Shown here: piece by piece, positions 55,209-63,645 of the stretch
Position numbering within the stretch: the stretch's first letter is position 1
Layout of the letters: every line of letters begins with the position of its first letter
Assembly (NCBI GenBank): GCA_964605145.1
Contig: CAZSBG010000010.1
Coordinates: forward strand, 1 to 64,000
Length of the DNA: 64,000 nt
DNA from: CAZSBG01 sp964605145
GTDB lineage: Bacteria; Zhuqueibacterota; Zhuqueibacteria; Thermofontimicrobiales; Thermofontimicrobiaceae
Direction: 5' to 3'
Notes under the pieces: generated by a model
Database searches by the model: none
The model's input: the letters and a program-made list of their open reading frames with translations, nothing else
Told to the model about the DNA's origin: nothing
Position numbers and translations under genes: made by a program

Positions 55209-56354
55209 ATGGATTTTTCCATTCCTGAAGAATATGAAACAGAAGTGAATCGTTTCGTTGATTTTCTTCACTCGAATTTGAAACCTAATTTGAATTCATG
55301 GATAAAAGCCGGCGCGGTCCCTGATGGCTTTTTTGAGGAACTGGGCAGAAATAACTGGCTGGGCTTTTCAAAAAAGAATGGACAGTTGGAAGAACAGCCT
55401 GTTTTGCTCCAGTCGCTTCTTTTGGAAGAGCTTGCAAAAATGTCCCCCGGGGTGGCCATTACGGTGCTGGTTCAAATTTCATTGGGATTGAAAGGACTTC
55501 AACTGTTTGGAACTGATCAACAAAAAGATAAGTTGCTGGCTTCCTCTGCCCTCGGAGAGACTCTGCTTTGCGTCGGAAACACAGAGAATGTTGCCGGCAG
55601 CGATGTGGCTAATATTTCAGCGACTGCGGAAAAAGTAAGTGATGGATGGAAATTGAACGGGGCCAAAACGTATGTCACCAATGGCAATATTGCCGACTAC
55701 TGTCTGGTGACTGCAGTCACAGATCCTGATGAGACCCGAACACGACGATTATCTCTTTTTCTCGTTGACCTCAACTCACCGGGTATTGCCCGGCATAAAT
55801 TGAACAAGGCGGTATGGCTACCATCCGATCTCACGCGGATTCAACTCAAAGATGTTATTGTGCCGGAAGAAAATCTCATGGGAACGCGTGGCAAAGGGCT
55901 CAGTCATATTCTGGAAATTTTCATGAACAGCCGCGTGACCATCAGCGCGCTCGCCCTGGGTACAGCCGCCGGTGCATTTGAAATGGGCATGCACCGCGCC
56001 AAAAAGCGGAAAATATTCGGAAAACCCATCAGCGAATTTCAGGCAAAGTCGTTTGAAGCCGCCGATTTGTACGCAAAATTGGAAGCAGCAAAATGGATGG
56101 TGTACCGGGCCTGCTGGCTCAAAGACCAGGGAGTTCGCGATGTGAAGCTGGAAGCATCCATGGCAAAATATTTGAGCGTGGATATCGCCAAACAGGCGAG
56201 CAACTGGGCCGCAGACCTGTTTGGTGCAGTGTCGGTTGTGGCAGACCATCCCGTTCACAAATTTCCGATGGATGCCTGGGCTGTGGCTTTGGGAGAGGGC
56301 ACACAGGATGTGCAGAAGCTGGTTATCTCGCGGGAAATTTTGAAAGATGCGTAA
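55209..56354 (+). CDS. Acyl-CoA dehydrogenase
   Basis: 381-aa FAD-dependent enzyme that introduces a double bond into acyl-CoA. Family landmarks are GNTENVAGSDVANISATA (about 125-140, the T/S-E-x-x-AGSD motif that contacts flavin and substrate), KLNGAKTYVTNGNIADY (about 155), KRKIFGKPISEFQ (about 265), and LGEGTQDVQKLVI near the end with the catalytic base position Glu. The length is standard. The ATG at 55209 has GGAGG at optimal distance; the longer frame from a TTG at 55197 is not needed. It lies behind the YhdH-type gene, and together these may act on short-chain acyl-CoA. The chain length is not predictable. Confidence 0.92.
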   Translation: MDFSIPEEYETEVNRFVDFLHSNLKPNLNSWIKAGAVPDGFFEELGRNNWLGFSKKNGQLEEQPVLLQSLLLEELAKMSPGVAITVLVQISLGLKGLQLFGTDQQKDKLLASSALGETLLCVGNTENVAGSDVANISATAEKVSDGWKLNGAKTYVTNGNIADYCLVTAVTDPDETRTRRLSLFLVDLNSPGIARHKLNKAVWLPSDLTRIQLKDVIVPEENLMGTRGKGLSHILEIFMNSRVTISALALGTAAGAFEMGMHRAKKRKIFGKPISEFQAKSFEAADLYAKLEAAKWMVYRACWLKDQGVRDVKLEASMAKYLSVDIAKQASNWAADLFGAVSVVADHPVHKFPMDAWAVALGEGTQDVQKLVISREILKDA

Positions 56355-56382
56355 AGCCTTTTGGCAAGAAAAACCCAATTCC

Positions 56383-56530
56383 CAAATAAAAAAATTCAAA
56401 TAAATGACAAATTCAAATTTTCAAACACCAAAATCACGATAAAATGAGTCTCATGTTCTGTTGTTTTGAGTTTGATATTTTAAGAATTGGAGTTTATTTG
56501 TCATTTGATAGTTTGTTTTTTGTGATTTCT
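56383..56530. repeat. CAAATGACAAA/TTTGTCATTTG intergenic repeat
   Basis: Between the convergent acyl-CoA dehydrogenase and GT9 genes. The left side reads TTCAAATAAATGACAAATTC and CAAACACCAAAATCACG; the right side reads GGAGTTTATTTGTCATTTG and TTTTTTGTGATTTCT, an imperfect inverse. Arrangement and the GTGATTT end match the repeat at 11640-11840, so both are members of one dispersed family. Confidence 0.55.
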
Positions 56531-56546
56531 GTAATTCAGCAGTTTT

Positions 56547-57713
56547 TCAGTATAGGGAATTCAACAACACTTTGGCTTCGGTGAATACTTTGTCCACAGA
56601 AATGAGAGTCATACATTCGAGGTAGTTGGGATTGGTGCACTTTACATAAGAGCTGAACGGCTTGTAACAGGGGCTGCACGGCAAATCTTCGCGAACGACC
56701 TTCATTTTATCCGGATTGCCCCACGGGCGGTTTTTCACCGGATTGGTTGGGCCGAAAATGCCAATTGTGGGCGTTCCCACCGCTGCGGCGATGTGCATGG
56801 GCCCGCTATCGTTGCTGATGAATAAATCGCACGCTTCGATGATTGCCGCCGACTGCTTCAGCGAATATTTGGTGACGATATTCAAAAAATTCACCGATTC
56901 ATCCAACAATTCCTGAAACCGGGTCGCCACATCAATTTCACCGTTACCGCCATCCACGATGATTGTCGCTCGGTACATTTTGGACAGTCGGTTCGCCAAT
57001 GCAGCAAAGTTTTTTACCGGCCAGCGCTTTTCCGGCACCTGTGGCAGCGAGCCAATGTGCATGCCAATCACCGGCCCTTTCCCTGTGTGTTTTTTAATGA
57101 AATCGGTCGCAAACTCCTTCTCTGTCGCATTCAAATAAAAGAACTGCGCTTCTTTCAATTCTTTTTCATCAGGAAATAGAAGTCGGTACAGATCGAAATA
57201 TTGAAGCACTTCATGCTTTTGGTGATCCACGTGAAACGAGCGATAGCAGAGAAAATCGCTCTGCGATGTGATGCCGAAAGAGTAGGTGAATGACACTAAA
57301 AATTTTGTGCCCAACAATTTCGCCAGGATTGCGCCGTAGAACGTTTCGCAGCTGAACGCCAGGTCGAATTTGGGCAACTTTGCTCTCCGGGCGAATCGAA
57401 AAACAGCGGCCAGATTCTCGAAATTGAATTCAATCACATCGCAATTGGGAAAGCCGCGAATGACCTCGCCGGCGCCGCGCGAGCGAATGATCACAGTAAA
57501 ATGCGCTTGCGGATACTTTTTCCGGAGGTTGGCGATCAGTGGTGTGAACATGACGAAATTGCCAATACCGCCAACGGGAAGCAGCAGGATGTATCGAACA
57601 TTTTCAGGCAATTTACGCCTGACATGAAAAAATTTTATAAGCTTCCAGATACCGTAGAAAGTGGTCTGCCAGAGTTTTCTCCAGCCTTTTTTTAATAAGA
57701 AATTTATCTTCAT
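56547..57713 (-). CDS. Family 9 glycosyltransferase (heptosyltransferase-like)
   Basis: 388-aa GT-B fold enzyme of family GT9, typically transferring ADP-heptose to LPS core. The N-terminal loop is LLPVGGIGNFVMFTPLIANL, matching the G-D/I-G-D-x-x-x-x-P motif. The donor site is FISNDSGPMHIAAAVGTPT followed by GIFGPTNP (about 305-325). A Cys-rich C-terminus (CSPCYKPFSSYVKC) is seen in many GT9 members. The ATG at 57713 has AGG just upstream; a GTG at 57731 would extend it by 6 residues. It is adjacent to, but not tightly coupled with, the 57885 gene. It implies an LPS-bearing outer membrane. Confidence 0.88.
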   Translation of the reverse strand: MKINFLLKKGWRKLWQTTFYGIWKLIKFFHVRRKLPENVRYILLLPVGGIGNFVMFTPLIANLRKKYPQAHFTVIIRSRGAGEVIRGFPNCDVIEFNFENLAAVFRFARRAKLPKFDLAFSCETFYGAILAKLLGTKFLVSFTYSFGITSQSDFLCYRSFHVDHQKHEVLQYFDLYRLLFPDEKELKEAQFFYLNATEKEFATDFIKKHTGKGPVIGMHIGSLPQVPEKRWPVKNFAALANRLSKMYRATIIVDGGNGEIDVATRFQELLDESVNFLNIVTKYSLKQSAAIIEACDLFISNDSGPMHIAAAVGTPTIGIFGPTNPVKNRPWGNPDKMKVVREDLPCSPCYKPFSSYVKCTNPNYLECMTLISVDKVFTEAKVLLNSLY

Positions 57714-57726
57714 TTTGACCTGATTC

Positions 57727-57846
57727 GCCACAAAGGCGCGGAGACGCGAAGTTTTTTCTGAATAAAAAATATATGAATTTTAAAATGAAAGTAAAAATCG
57801 ACCTTAATTTAATTTCTTTCTTAGAGTCTTAGAGCCTTCGCGGCAT
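57727..57846. repeat. CACGAAG-type inverted repeat pair
   Basis: The left arm GCCACAAAGGCGCGGAGACGCGAAG (57727-57752) is matched in inverse orientation by CTTAGAGTCTTAGAGCCTTCGCGGC (about 57820-57845). About 68 bp of AT-rich sequence lie between. The two arms are imperfect copies of a 25-bp consensus shared with the 49.4/49.7 kb pair. Confidence 0.6.
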
Positions 57847-57884
57847 AGAAAATTCAGTCGCCGGTTTAGAAATAAATTACAGAC

Positions 57885-59021
57885 TCAATCCCTGATTCGT
57901 TTCAAGTTTTCCTCGCCGTAATAAGATTTATACAAGTCCATTGCCTCGGTGACGTCAGTTTTTCGATTTTCTTTTATGAGAAACCGAATCCAGTTGCTCA
58001 ATGTACGTTGCTGAAAAATCGAACCCTTTTGCGTCAGAATATCGAGATCGTTCATTTCAAGAATGATCGAATGCACTCTCGCCCAATCTTTTTTACGCCA
58101 CAGCGAATCCAGCGCGCGAAGATAGACGGTGTGGCAATTCCGCCGAAAATCAGCATTGTCCGGGTAGCGGTAATAGGCGTCCGCCAAAACTTCGAACGCC
58201 TGATAAAAATCTTGCTGGTTGAAAAGCTGCTCGCCCCAGCGGTAGTAGAGCGAAATTTCAAATTTGCGGTTCGAGCGCGAGTCTTGATTGAAATACTGGG
58301 CCAGCTCCACGAATTCGTAAGCCTTTTGATAGTTTTTTTGCTCTGAATTAAAAATTCCGAGATTGTAGCAAATCAGCCCCAAAAGTTCGGTGTTATTAAT
58401 TCTCCGACCCTTCGAATTTTCGTAGGCATACAAACGATGCAATCCAATTTTCAGACGTTCCTCTTCAGGATAGTATTGAGCCAGATACCGAGAATAACTG
58501 GCCAGATTTTTCATGATATTGAAACCCATGGACGTTGTATTTTCGACCATGACCTGATCCCCAAAATCGGAAAAAATAGTGTAAACGTGAGTCGGAGTTT
58601 CGAATGCTTCTGTCGTCAATCCGACTTCATCGCAGGTCAGGTTGTAAAGCACGGTGGCGCTTACGCAATTGAATTCTTTTCGGTCTTTGATGTCCAGCAC
58701 GGTGGTCGCTTTTTCCTTGTAGTCTTTGAGCCACGTTGTGTGAAAATACAAAAACAGGCTTTCAGCAGACGGAATTCTGTCGAATTTAATGATGTTTTTC
58801 TGTCTGATGTCCGCTAAAATTTTTTGATACCAGTCTTTTGCCTCGCGGAGTTTGGCCGGCGTATCTGCCCCTGAAATGATAAATGCCGCCTCGATTCGCG
58901 TGTGGCTGTCCAACCGGCCGTCGTAAATGTCGTCGTTCAATTTGTCCAGCAGCGTCTGGCCGGGCAGATTCGATGCAAGAAGAGAAACAATTAATACAAC
59001 GATTAGTTTATATTTGCACAT
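57885..59021 (-). CDS. Exported transglutaminase-like protein with TPR-type tail
   Basis: 378-aa protein with a signal peptide (CKYKLIVVLIVSLLASNLPG, cleavage near residue 22). The middle part matches the transglutaminase-like papain fold: Cys in FNCVSATVLYNLTC (about 118), His in FETPTHVYTIFSD (about 143), and the Asp/Glu region in VMVENTTSMGF. Helical TPR-like repeats occupy the last 170 residues (NYQKAYEFVELAQYF, DFYQAFEVLADAYYRY). Members may hydrolyse or cross-link peptides, but many bacterial ones have unknown roles. The ATG at 59021 is preferred over a TTG at 59045. It is probably periplasmic. It lies 154 bp upstream of the GT9 gene on the same strand. Confidence 0.78.
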   Translation of the reverse strand: MCKYKLIVVLIVSLLASNLPGQTLLDKLNDDIYDGRLDSHTRIEAAFIISGADTPAKLREAKDWYQKILADIRQKNIIKFDRIPSAESLFLYFHTTWLKDYKEKATTVLDIKDRKEFNCVSATVLYNLTCDEVGLTTEAFETPTHVYTIFSDFGDQVMVENTTSMGFNIMKNLASYSRYLAQYYPEEERLKIGLHRLYAYENSKGRRINNTELLGLICYNLGIFNSEQKNYQKAYEFVELAQYFNQDSRSNRKFEISLYYRWGEQLFNQQDFYQAFEVLADAYYRYPDNADFRRNCHTVYLRALDSLWRKKDWARVHSIILEMNDLDILTQKGSIFQQRTLSNWIRFLIKENRKTDVTEAMDLYKSYYGEENLKRIRD

Positions 59022-59150
59022 AATTTTTCCAAAGGAAATATTCAAATCATTGTTTAGAATTTAGGAAAAGTAGGGCAAAATATCAAGCAAATAAATGAAA
59101 AGTGATTCTTTGATAATTGTAAAATTTATATTGCCTTTTTGGACACAGAT

Positions 59151-59182
59151 CATGCCAAAGGCAGATGCGTCCTTCGGCGCAT
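59151..59182 (+). repeat. UUCG-hairpin repeat, copy 2
   Basis: CATGCCAAAGGCAG then ATGCGTCCTTCGGCGCAT, differing from copy 1 at 28342-28373 by two bases in 32. In this copy CATGCC/GGCAG-type bases near the left also pair locally, so both halves may fold. Confidence 0.65.
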
Positions 59183-59239
59183 ATTCGCTGATGGGCGCTT
59201 ATCCTGGATTATTCATTGTAATTCATTAAGGAATCCAGA

Positions 59240-59367
59240 TAGCCTGAATGGTGCTTAATTCAGAATTCGTTATATCAAACTCTGTTAAATTTCACACATC
59301 TCGTTAATCTTTTTAATAACATTTATTTATATATGTTTAGGTTGAAATCTGTGAATAATTCAGGTTA
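59240..59367. repeat. 128-bp element with 10-bp terminal inverted repeats (copy B)
   Basis: Starts TAGCCTGAATGGTGCTTAAT and ends GAATAATTCAGGTTA. The outer 10 bp are inverted repeats with one mismatch. Compared with copy A at 43707-43844, about 20 bp at the left end and 15 bp at the right end are conserved, and the interior is not. Confidence 0.65.
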
Positions 59368-59649
59368 TAAAAATAGCTCCAATTTATTGAGAATCGTTCA
59401 ATTCAGAGAATGAAGCGTGAATCATGATTACTTCGAGTCTTTCAGACTTGGAGGCTGAAAAACCATCACAGTCCAAAAAAGAAACTTCAAATACATCCAC
59501 TATGTTCCAATAATTTCATAATTTGAGAATTGGTTCGGCATATAATTTGCAAATGCCATCCATGTTTTCGGAATTATTGCATTTGAATTATTTTATTTTT
59601 ACATTGATTGAATTTTACCAAGAATGAAACATATCATGAGGTGAATGTG

Positions 59650-62442
59650 ATGCGGCGAAAATTTCTAACTTTTATTTTTTTTGTTGGGTGCTTCACGCAT
59701 GCGCTTTTTTCCCAGGAACAAATCACATTTAAGTTGAAGCCGTCGCCGGTGACGCAGACGGTGTACGTGGCCGGAAGTTTCAATGACTGGTCGAAAAAGG
59801 CCAATCCAATGACTGATGTGGATGGCGATGGTGTGTGGGAAACGACCATTTCTCTCGATCCCGGAATCTATGAATATCGTTTTTTGCTGGATGACATGAT
59901 CTGGATTAAAGATCCGTCCAATCCGGATTGGGGCGGCGAGAGAAGCAATTCCATTCTTTGGGTTGCTTCGAATCAAAGTCCGCAATTGAGCAATTTGCTG
60001 CCGGAAACCGGCGCTTCGGTGAAAACTTCGAATCCAATTATCTCAGCGGATTATCGTGATGGCGTTATATCCCATGGCATCGATGTGCAGAAAACGAAAG
60101 TGCTGCTGAATGGCCATGAGATCGAATTCTCTTTCAATGAAAAACTGAGCCGAATCGAAGCGTTTCAGCAGCAATTGGAGGACGGCGAATATTCAGTAAA
60201 AGTAATTGCGCGGGATTTGGCTGGAAATGAAGCGAAACCAGTGGAAAGTTATTTCGTTGTTAATGCAAATAACGCTCCGCCACAAGTGGATGCCGGATAT
60301 ACCTCAATTTGCGGAGTAAATTCACAGGTCTATTTGAAGAGCGGCGTCTATTTCGATCCGGATAAAGATTCAATTACAAAATACAAATGGAAACTGATTT
60401 CGAAACCGAACAGGAGCAAAGCCAAATTGCAGGATTCGCGCGCACCATTCCCGCACTTTAAGCCGGACCAAGTGGGGCGCTATATTTTTACGCTGAAAGT
60501 GAGCGACGGCAGCGCGGAGAGCAACGTGGACAGCGTGGATGTGTATGCGTTTATCAAACGGGACTACCCCGTGCAGTTTCGGCTTTCCGAATCCCTGTTT
60601 TCGAAAACATACGAGGTTGCTGTTGATTCAGCTTCGGTTGTCGGTGAATTCAATGGCTGGGATCCGACGTCCAATCCCATGCGAAATTTCAACCGCGATG
60701 ACGAATGGACAGCCTGGGTCGAGCTTGATCCTGGGGAATACGAGTATAAATTTGTCGTCAACGGAAAGCACTGGATTCCTGATCCGGAAAATCCCGCCAA
60801 AATTGCCGATGGATGGAACGGCTTCAATTCGGTCGTCACCGCCTCGCTGAACCTGGCCCCGGTGGTAGATGTGAAGGCGTCGTTCGGGCCCGGGAAAATC
60901 TTTCTCGATGGTTCTTCCAGCTTCAGCCAGACCGGGAAAGACCTGACTTTTTCGTGGTATCAGGACATCAACAATCCCCAGCGATTCGAGCTGCTCCAGG
61001 CGAATAAAATTTCCATTGCCACGCCCAAAAAGGCCGGGACCTATTATTACTATCTCGTGGTAGTCGATCAGTTCGGCAACAGCTCCCAGAAAACTGTTGT
61101 GCTTAACGTGGATAAAAGCCGCGTTGACATCCGTGATTTCAGCGATTCCCCGGACTGGCCAGGGGACGCCATTGTATACGAAGTGTTCGTCCGCAATTTT
61201 ACTCCGGAGGGAAATTTTGAAGGCCTAATCGGAAAATTGCCGTATCTGAAATCATTGGGAATTAACTGCCTCTGGCTGATGCCAATCATGGAGGGTCCGA
61301 CGAATCACGGATATGGACCTTCGGATTTTTTCTCTGTTGAAAGTGATTACGGGACACTGAATGATTTCCGAATGCTCGTTCAAAAGGCCCACGCATCCGG
61401 CATTCGGGTCATTTTCGATTTTGTCGCGAATCACTCGTCGGATCAGCATCCCTATTTTTTGTCGGCATTTCAAAACCGGTCATCCGTTTTTCGCGACTGG
61501 TATCGCTGGCACGATCCGCAAGAAAATCCCGGTTACTACAGCTATGAATTTCACAATGATTGGGACACATTACCGAATTTAAATTACGAGAATCCCAATG
61601 TTCGTCGGTATATAATAGATGTAGCTGCATTCTGGGCAAAAACCGGTATCGATGGTTTTCGGTGTGATGTGGCCTGGGCAGTGCCTCATGATTTCTGGAA
61701 ACTTTTCCGGCGGACCATGAAAAATATCAATCCAAACCTGGTTTTACTCAACGAAGTTCTGCCCCGATCCCCGGCGTATCATAAAGAAGAATTTGATATG
61801 TCCTATGATACCGATTTTTACGGGAATGTGCTGGATGTGATGAATAAGCGGAAACCGCTCGGCGCCATCGATTATGGGCTGCAAAAAACGAAAAAGAATT
61901 ACCCGTCGTCGGCCCAGGATTTTCGGTACATTGAAAATCACGATATGGAACGGTTCATCAGCCAGTTTGGATTGGCCAAAACAAAAGTCGCAGCGACCCT
62001 GCTGCTGACAATTCCCGGCACGCCGCTCATGTATTACGGGCAGGAAATCGGCATGCGCGAAAAAACGCCGCTCATGGACTGGTCCAAACAAAACGATCCG
62101 CTGTTCGATTTTTACAATAAATTGATTCTGCTTCGCCGGAATTACTTGAGTCTCAGGCGGGGCGATATGCTCAAAGTTTCAACCAATGCTGAAGAACAGG
62201 TTTATGCCTATTTGAGAACGCATGAAAACGAAACGTTGCTGATCGTTCTCAATTTTGGTGACAGGCTGGACGAATGCCAGCTTTTGTTCCCTGAAGGAAG
62301 TCTTCAAGAGAAGACAGGCAAAAAAATACAACTTGAAAATGCCCTCACTTCGGAGAGAATCACCCTGGATTTTATTCGCAAATTACAAATAAAAATGACG
62401 CTGAAAAAGGAAACGCCCTATATTTTCAAACTTTTGAACTGA
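59650..62442 (+). CDS. Exported GH13 alpha-amylase-type protein with two E-set domains
   Basis: 930-aa exported protein. After a signal peptide (cleavage near FSQ, residue 21) come a glycogen-binding-like E-set domain (VYVAGSFNDWSKKANPM, about 35-100), Ig-like modules, and a second E-set (SASVVGEFNGWDPTSNPM, about 330-410). The GH13 barrel (about 500-860) carries DFVANHSSD (about 590), nucleophile Asp in GFRCDVAW (about 671), acid Glu in LLNEVLPR (about 701) and the third Asp in YIENHDMERF. A C-terminal beta domain follows. It probably cleaves alpha-glucans outside the cytoplasm. The ATG at 59650 with GAGGTG upstream is chosen over the longer frame from 59608. Confidence 0.92.
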   Translation: MRRKFLTFIFFVGCFTHALFSQEQITFKLKPSPVTQTVYVAGSFNDWSKKANPMTDVDGDGVWETTISLDPGIYEYRFLLDDMIWIKDPSNPDWGGERSNSILWVASNQSPQLSNLLPETGASVKTSNPIISADYRDGVISHGIDVQKTKVLLNGHEIEFSFNEKLSRIEAFQQQLEDGEYSVKVIARDLAGNEAKPVESYFVVNANNAPPQVDAGYTSICGVNSQVYLKSGVYFDPDKDSITKYKWKLISKPNRSKAKLQDSRAPFPHFKPDQVGRYIFTLKVSDGSAESNVDSVDVYAFIKRDYPVQFRLSESLFSKTYEVAVDSASVVGEFNGWDPTSNPMRNFNRDDEWTAWVELDPGEYEYKFVVNGKHWIPDPENPAKIADGWNGFNSVVTASLNLAPVVDVKASFGPGKIFLDGSSSFSQTGKDLTFSWYQDINNPQRFELLQANKISIATPKKAGTYYYYLVVVDQFGNSSQKTVVLNVDKSRVDIRDFSDSPDWPGDAIVYEVFVRNFTPEGNFEGLIGKLPYLKSLGINCLWLMPIMEGPTNHGYGPSDFFSVESDYGTLNDFRMLVQKAHASGIRVIFDFVANHSSDQHPYFLSAFQNRSSVFRDWYRWHDPQENPGYYSYEFHNDWDTLPNLNYENPNVRRYIIDVAAFWAKTGIDGFRCDVAWAVPHDFWKLFRRTMKNINPNLVLLNEVLPRSPAYHKEEFDMSYDTDFYGNVLDVMNKRKPLGAIDYGLQKTKKNYPSSAQDFRYIENHDMERFISQFGLAKTKVAATLLLTIPGTPLMYYGQEIGMREKTPLMDWSKQNDPLFDFYNKLILLRRNYLSLRRGDMLKVSTNAEEQVYAYLRTHENETLLIVLNFGDRLDECQLLFPEGSLQEKTGKKIQLENALTSERITLDFIRKLQIKMTLKKETPYIFKLLN

Positions 62443-62581
62443 TAACGAACTTCATTCACTAATTGATGAGAGGAAATCGAAGCGACTGATTCGCCCATAA
62501 TTTTCTTTTAAAAAAATGTTCAGTTCCCGAAACCTATAACTATTCAATAAAATCTGTAAATGAACTAAGGAGACGAATCGA

Positions 62582-63442
62582 TTGAGACGGACTACAGTTT
62601 TATTGATTATTGCATTGTCCTGTTTTTGCCAAATTGCACTGGCGCAAAAAGATACCCCTTCTTCTCAGGATAATAAGGTAATCATCATTCCGGAAAATCA
62701 AAGCCGAACGTTTATGTTCACCAATCAGACCGGACTTTTTTATTGTGGAGAGACGAGCCTGCCCAATACATCCCAGTTTCACGGATTGAGCTATCTCACG
62801 CATGAATTTCTGGAAGACTATGTCATCGAAGTTGGTGGAGCGGAACTGGATCGAGCCATTTCTGAAGTGCATCTATTCAGCAATAAAATTATCCGCTATT
62901 TTAAGACCGTACCCATTCAGGAAGAGGTGACCATTGCAGATTCTTTGCCGGCCCTGACCGTGAAAATCAGTTCCAACCAGAAAGCGCCCATGGCAATCGC
63001 GCCGATCATCGCCGGATCGAGCCAGAGCCAGGATTACGTTCTGTACTGGTCCACAGCCGACAAAATTTTGTACATTGCAAAGAAACACCACCTGGTTCGG
63101 GATGATGAAAACAATTATCCCATCTGGATCGGAGTGAGCACCTTTCCCAATGGCGAATATACTACCGGATTCGAAACCCTGCCAAATCGCGACGCGTTTG
63201 TGGAAGATGAAGTGTTTATCCCTGGCAAGCTAAACGTATACCTCGAAGGCGATGCGTATATTTTTTTCATCATAGACGACAGCAAAGCCGGTGTATTGCG
63301 AAAACGAAACAGAATTCTGAAGAAAATGGAAATCGATTTTGAAAAATCGAATTCTCAAATTGAAGGTGTGAGGCAGGCGCGGCTGGATTTTAAGATGAAT
63401 CAAATGTTCGAAAGAGTGAATGCCGGATTAGATCAGTTTTAA
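62582..63442 (+). CDS. Exported protein of unknown function
   Basis: 286-aa protein that I do not recognise. It has a signal peptide (RRTTVLLIIALSCFCQIALAQ, cleavage near residue 21), then a mixed alpha/beta body with segments such as FMFTNQTGLFYCGETSLPN, YVLYWSTADKILYIAKKHH and WIGVSTFPNGEYTTGFETLP, and a charged helical C-terminus. The start is TTG at 62582, preceded by AAGGAG at suitable distance; there is no nearby ATG. It follows the GH13 gene by 139 bp and may be co-transcribed, so a role in extracellular glucan use is possible but unproved. It is predicted to be periplasmic or secreted; there is no sorting domain. Confidence 0.7.
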   Translation: MRRTTVLLIIALSCFCQIALAQKDTPSSQDNKVIIIPENQSRTFMFTNQTGLFYCGETSLPNTSQFHGLSYLTHEFLEDYVIEVGGAELDRAISEVHLFSNKIIRYFKTVPIQEEVTIADSLPALTVKISSNQKAPMAIAPIIAGSSQSQDYVLYWSTADKILYIAKKHHLVRDDENNYPIWIGVSTFPNGEYTTGFETLPNRDAFVEDEVFIPGKLNVYLEGDAYIFFIIDDSKAGVLRKRNRILKKMEIDFEKSNSQIEGVRQARLDFKMNQMFERVNAGLDQF

Positions 63443-63464
63443 ATAACAGGCTTGATAAAAAATG

Positions 63465-63518
63465 AAAGCGCAACAGTCAGTCCACAGTATTTTGATGTGA
63501 ACCTGATTAGTGCGCTTT
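63465..63518 (+). terminator. Possible terminator after the exported protein gene
   Basis: Outer arms AAAGCGCA (63465-63472) and TGCGCTTT (63511-63518) pair perfectly over 8 bp, and inner TCAG/CTGA can add four pairs after small internal loops. ATTATTT follows. It begins 22 bp after the stop at 63442. The loop is long, so the call is tentative. Confidence 0.5.
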
Positions 63519-63645
63519 ATTATTTAAAAGGAGATTTTTTTCATCCAATATCGAAAAGCTAATATCGAATATCATCGTCCACATCGAACTGAAATAAGGC
63601 TTTCCAAAAAAATTACTAATCAAAAAACAGGAAAACCGCTACCAA

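Larger units (their letters stand above)
59022..59649. other. Intergenic region rich in repeats
   Basis: About 630 bp between divergent genes. It contains a second UUCG-hairpin repeat (59151-59182) inside a CACGGAT-like context (GACACAGAT before, GCTGATGGGCGC after), a copy of the 10-bp terminal-inverted-repeat element (59240-59367), and a degenerate CACGAAG-type run (CTTCGAGTCTTTCAGACTTGGAGGC, 59431-59455). No gene was recognised. It must also hold the promoters of the two flanking genes. Confidence 0.55.
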
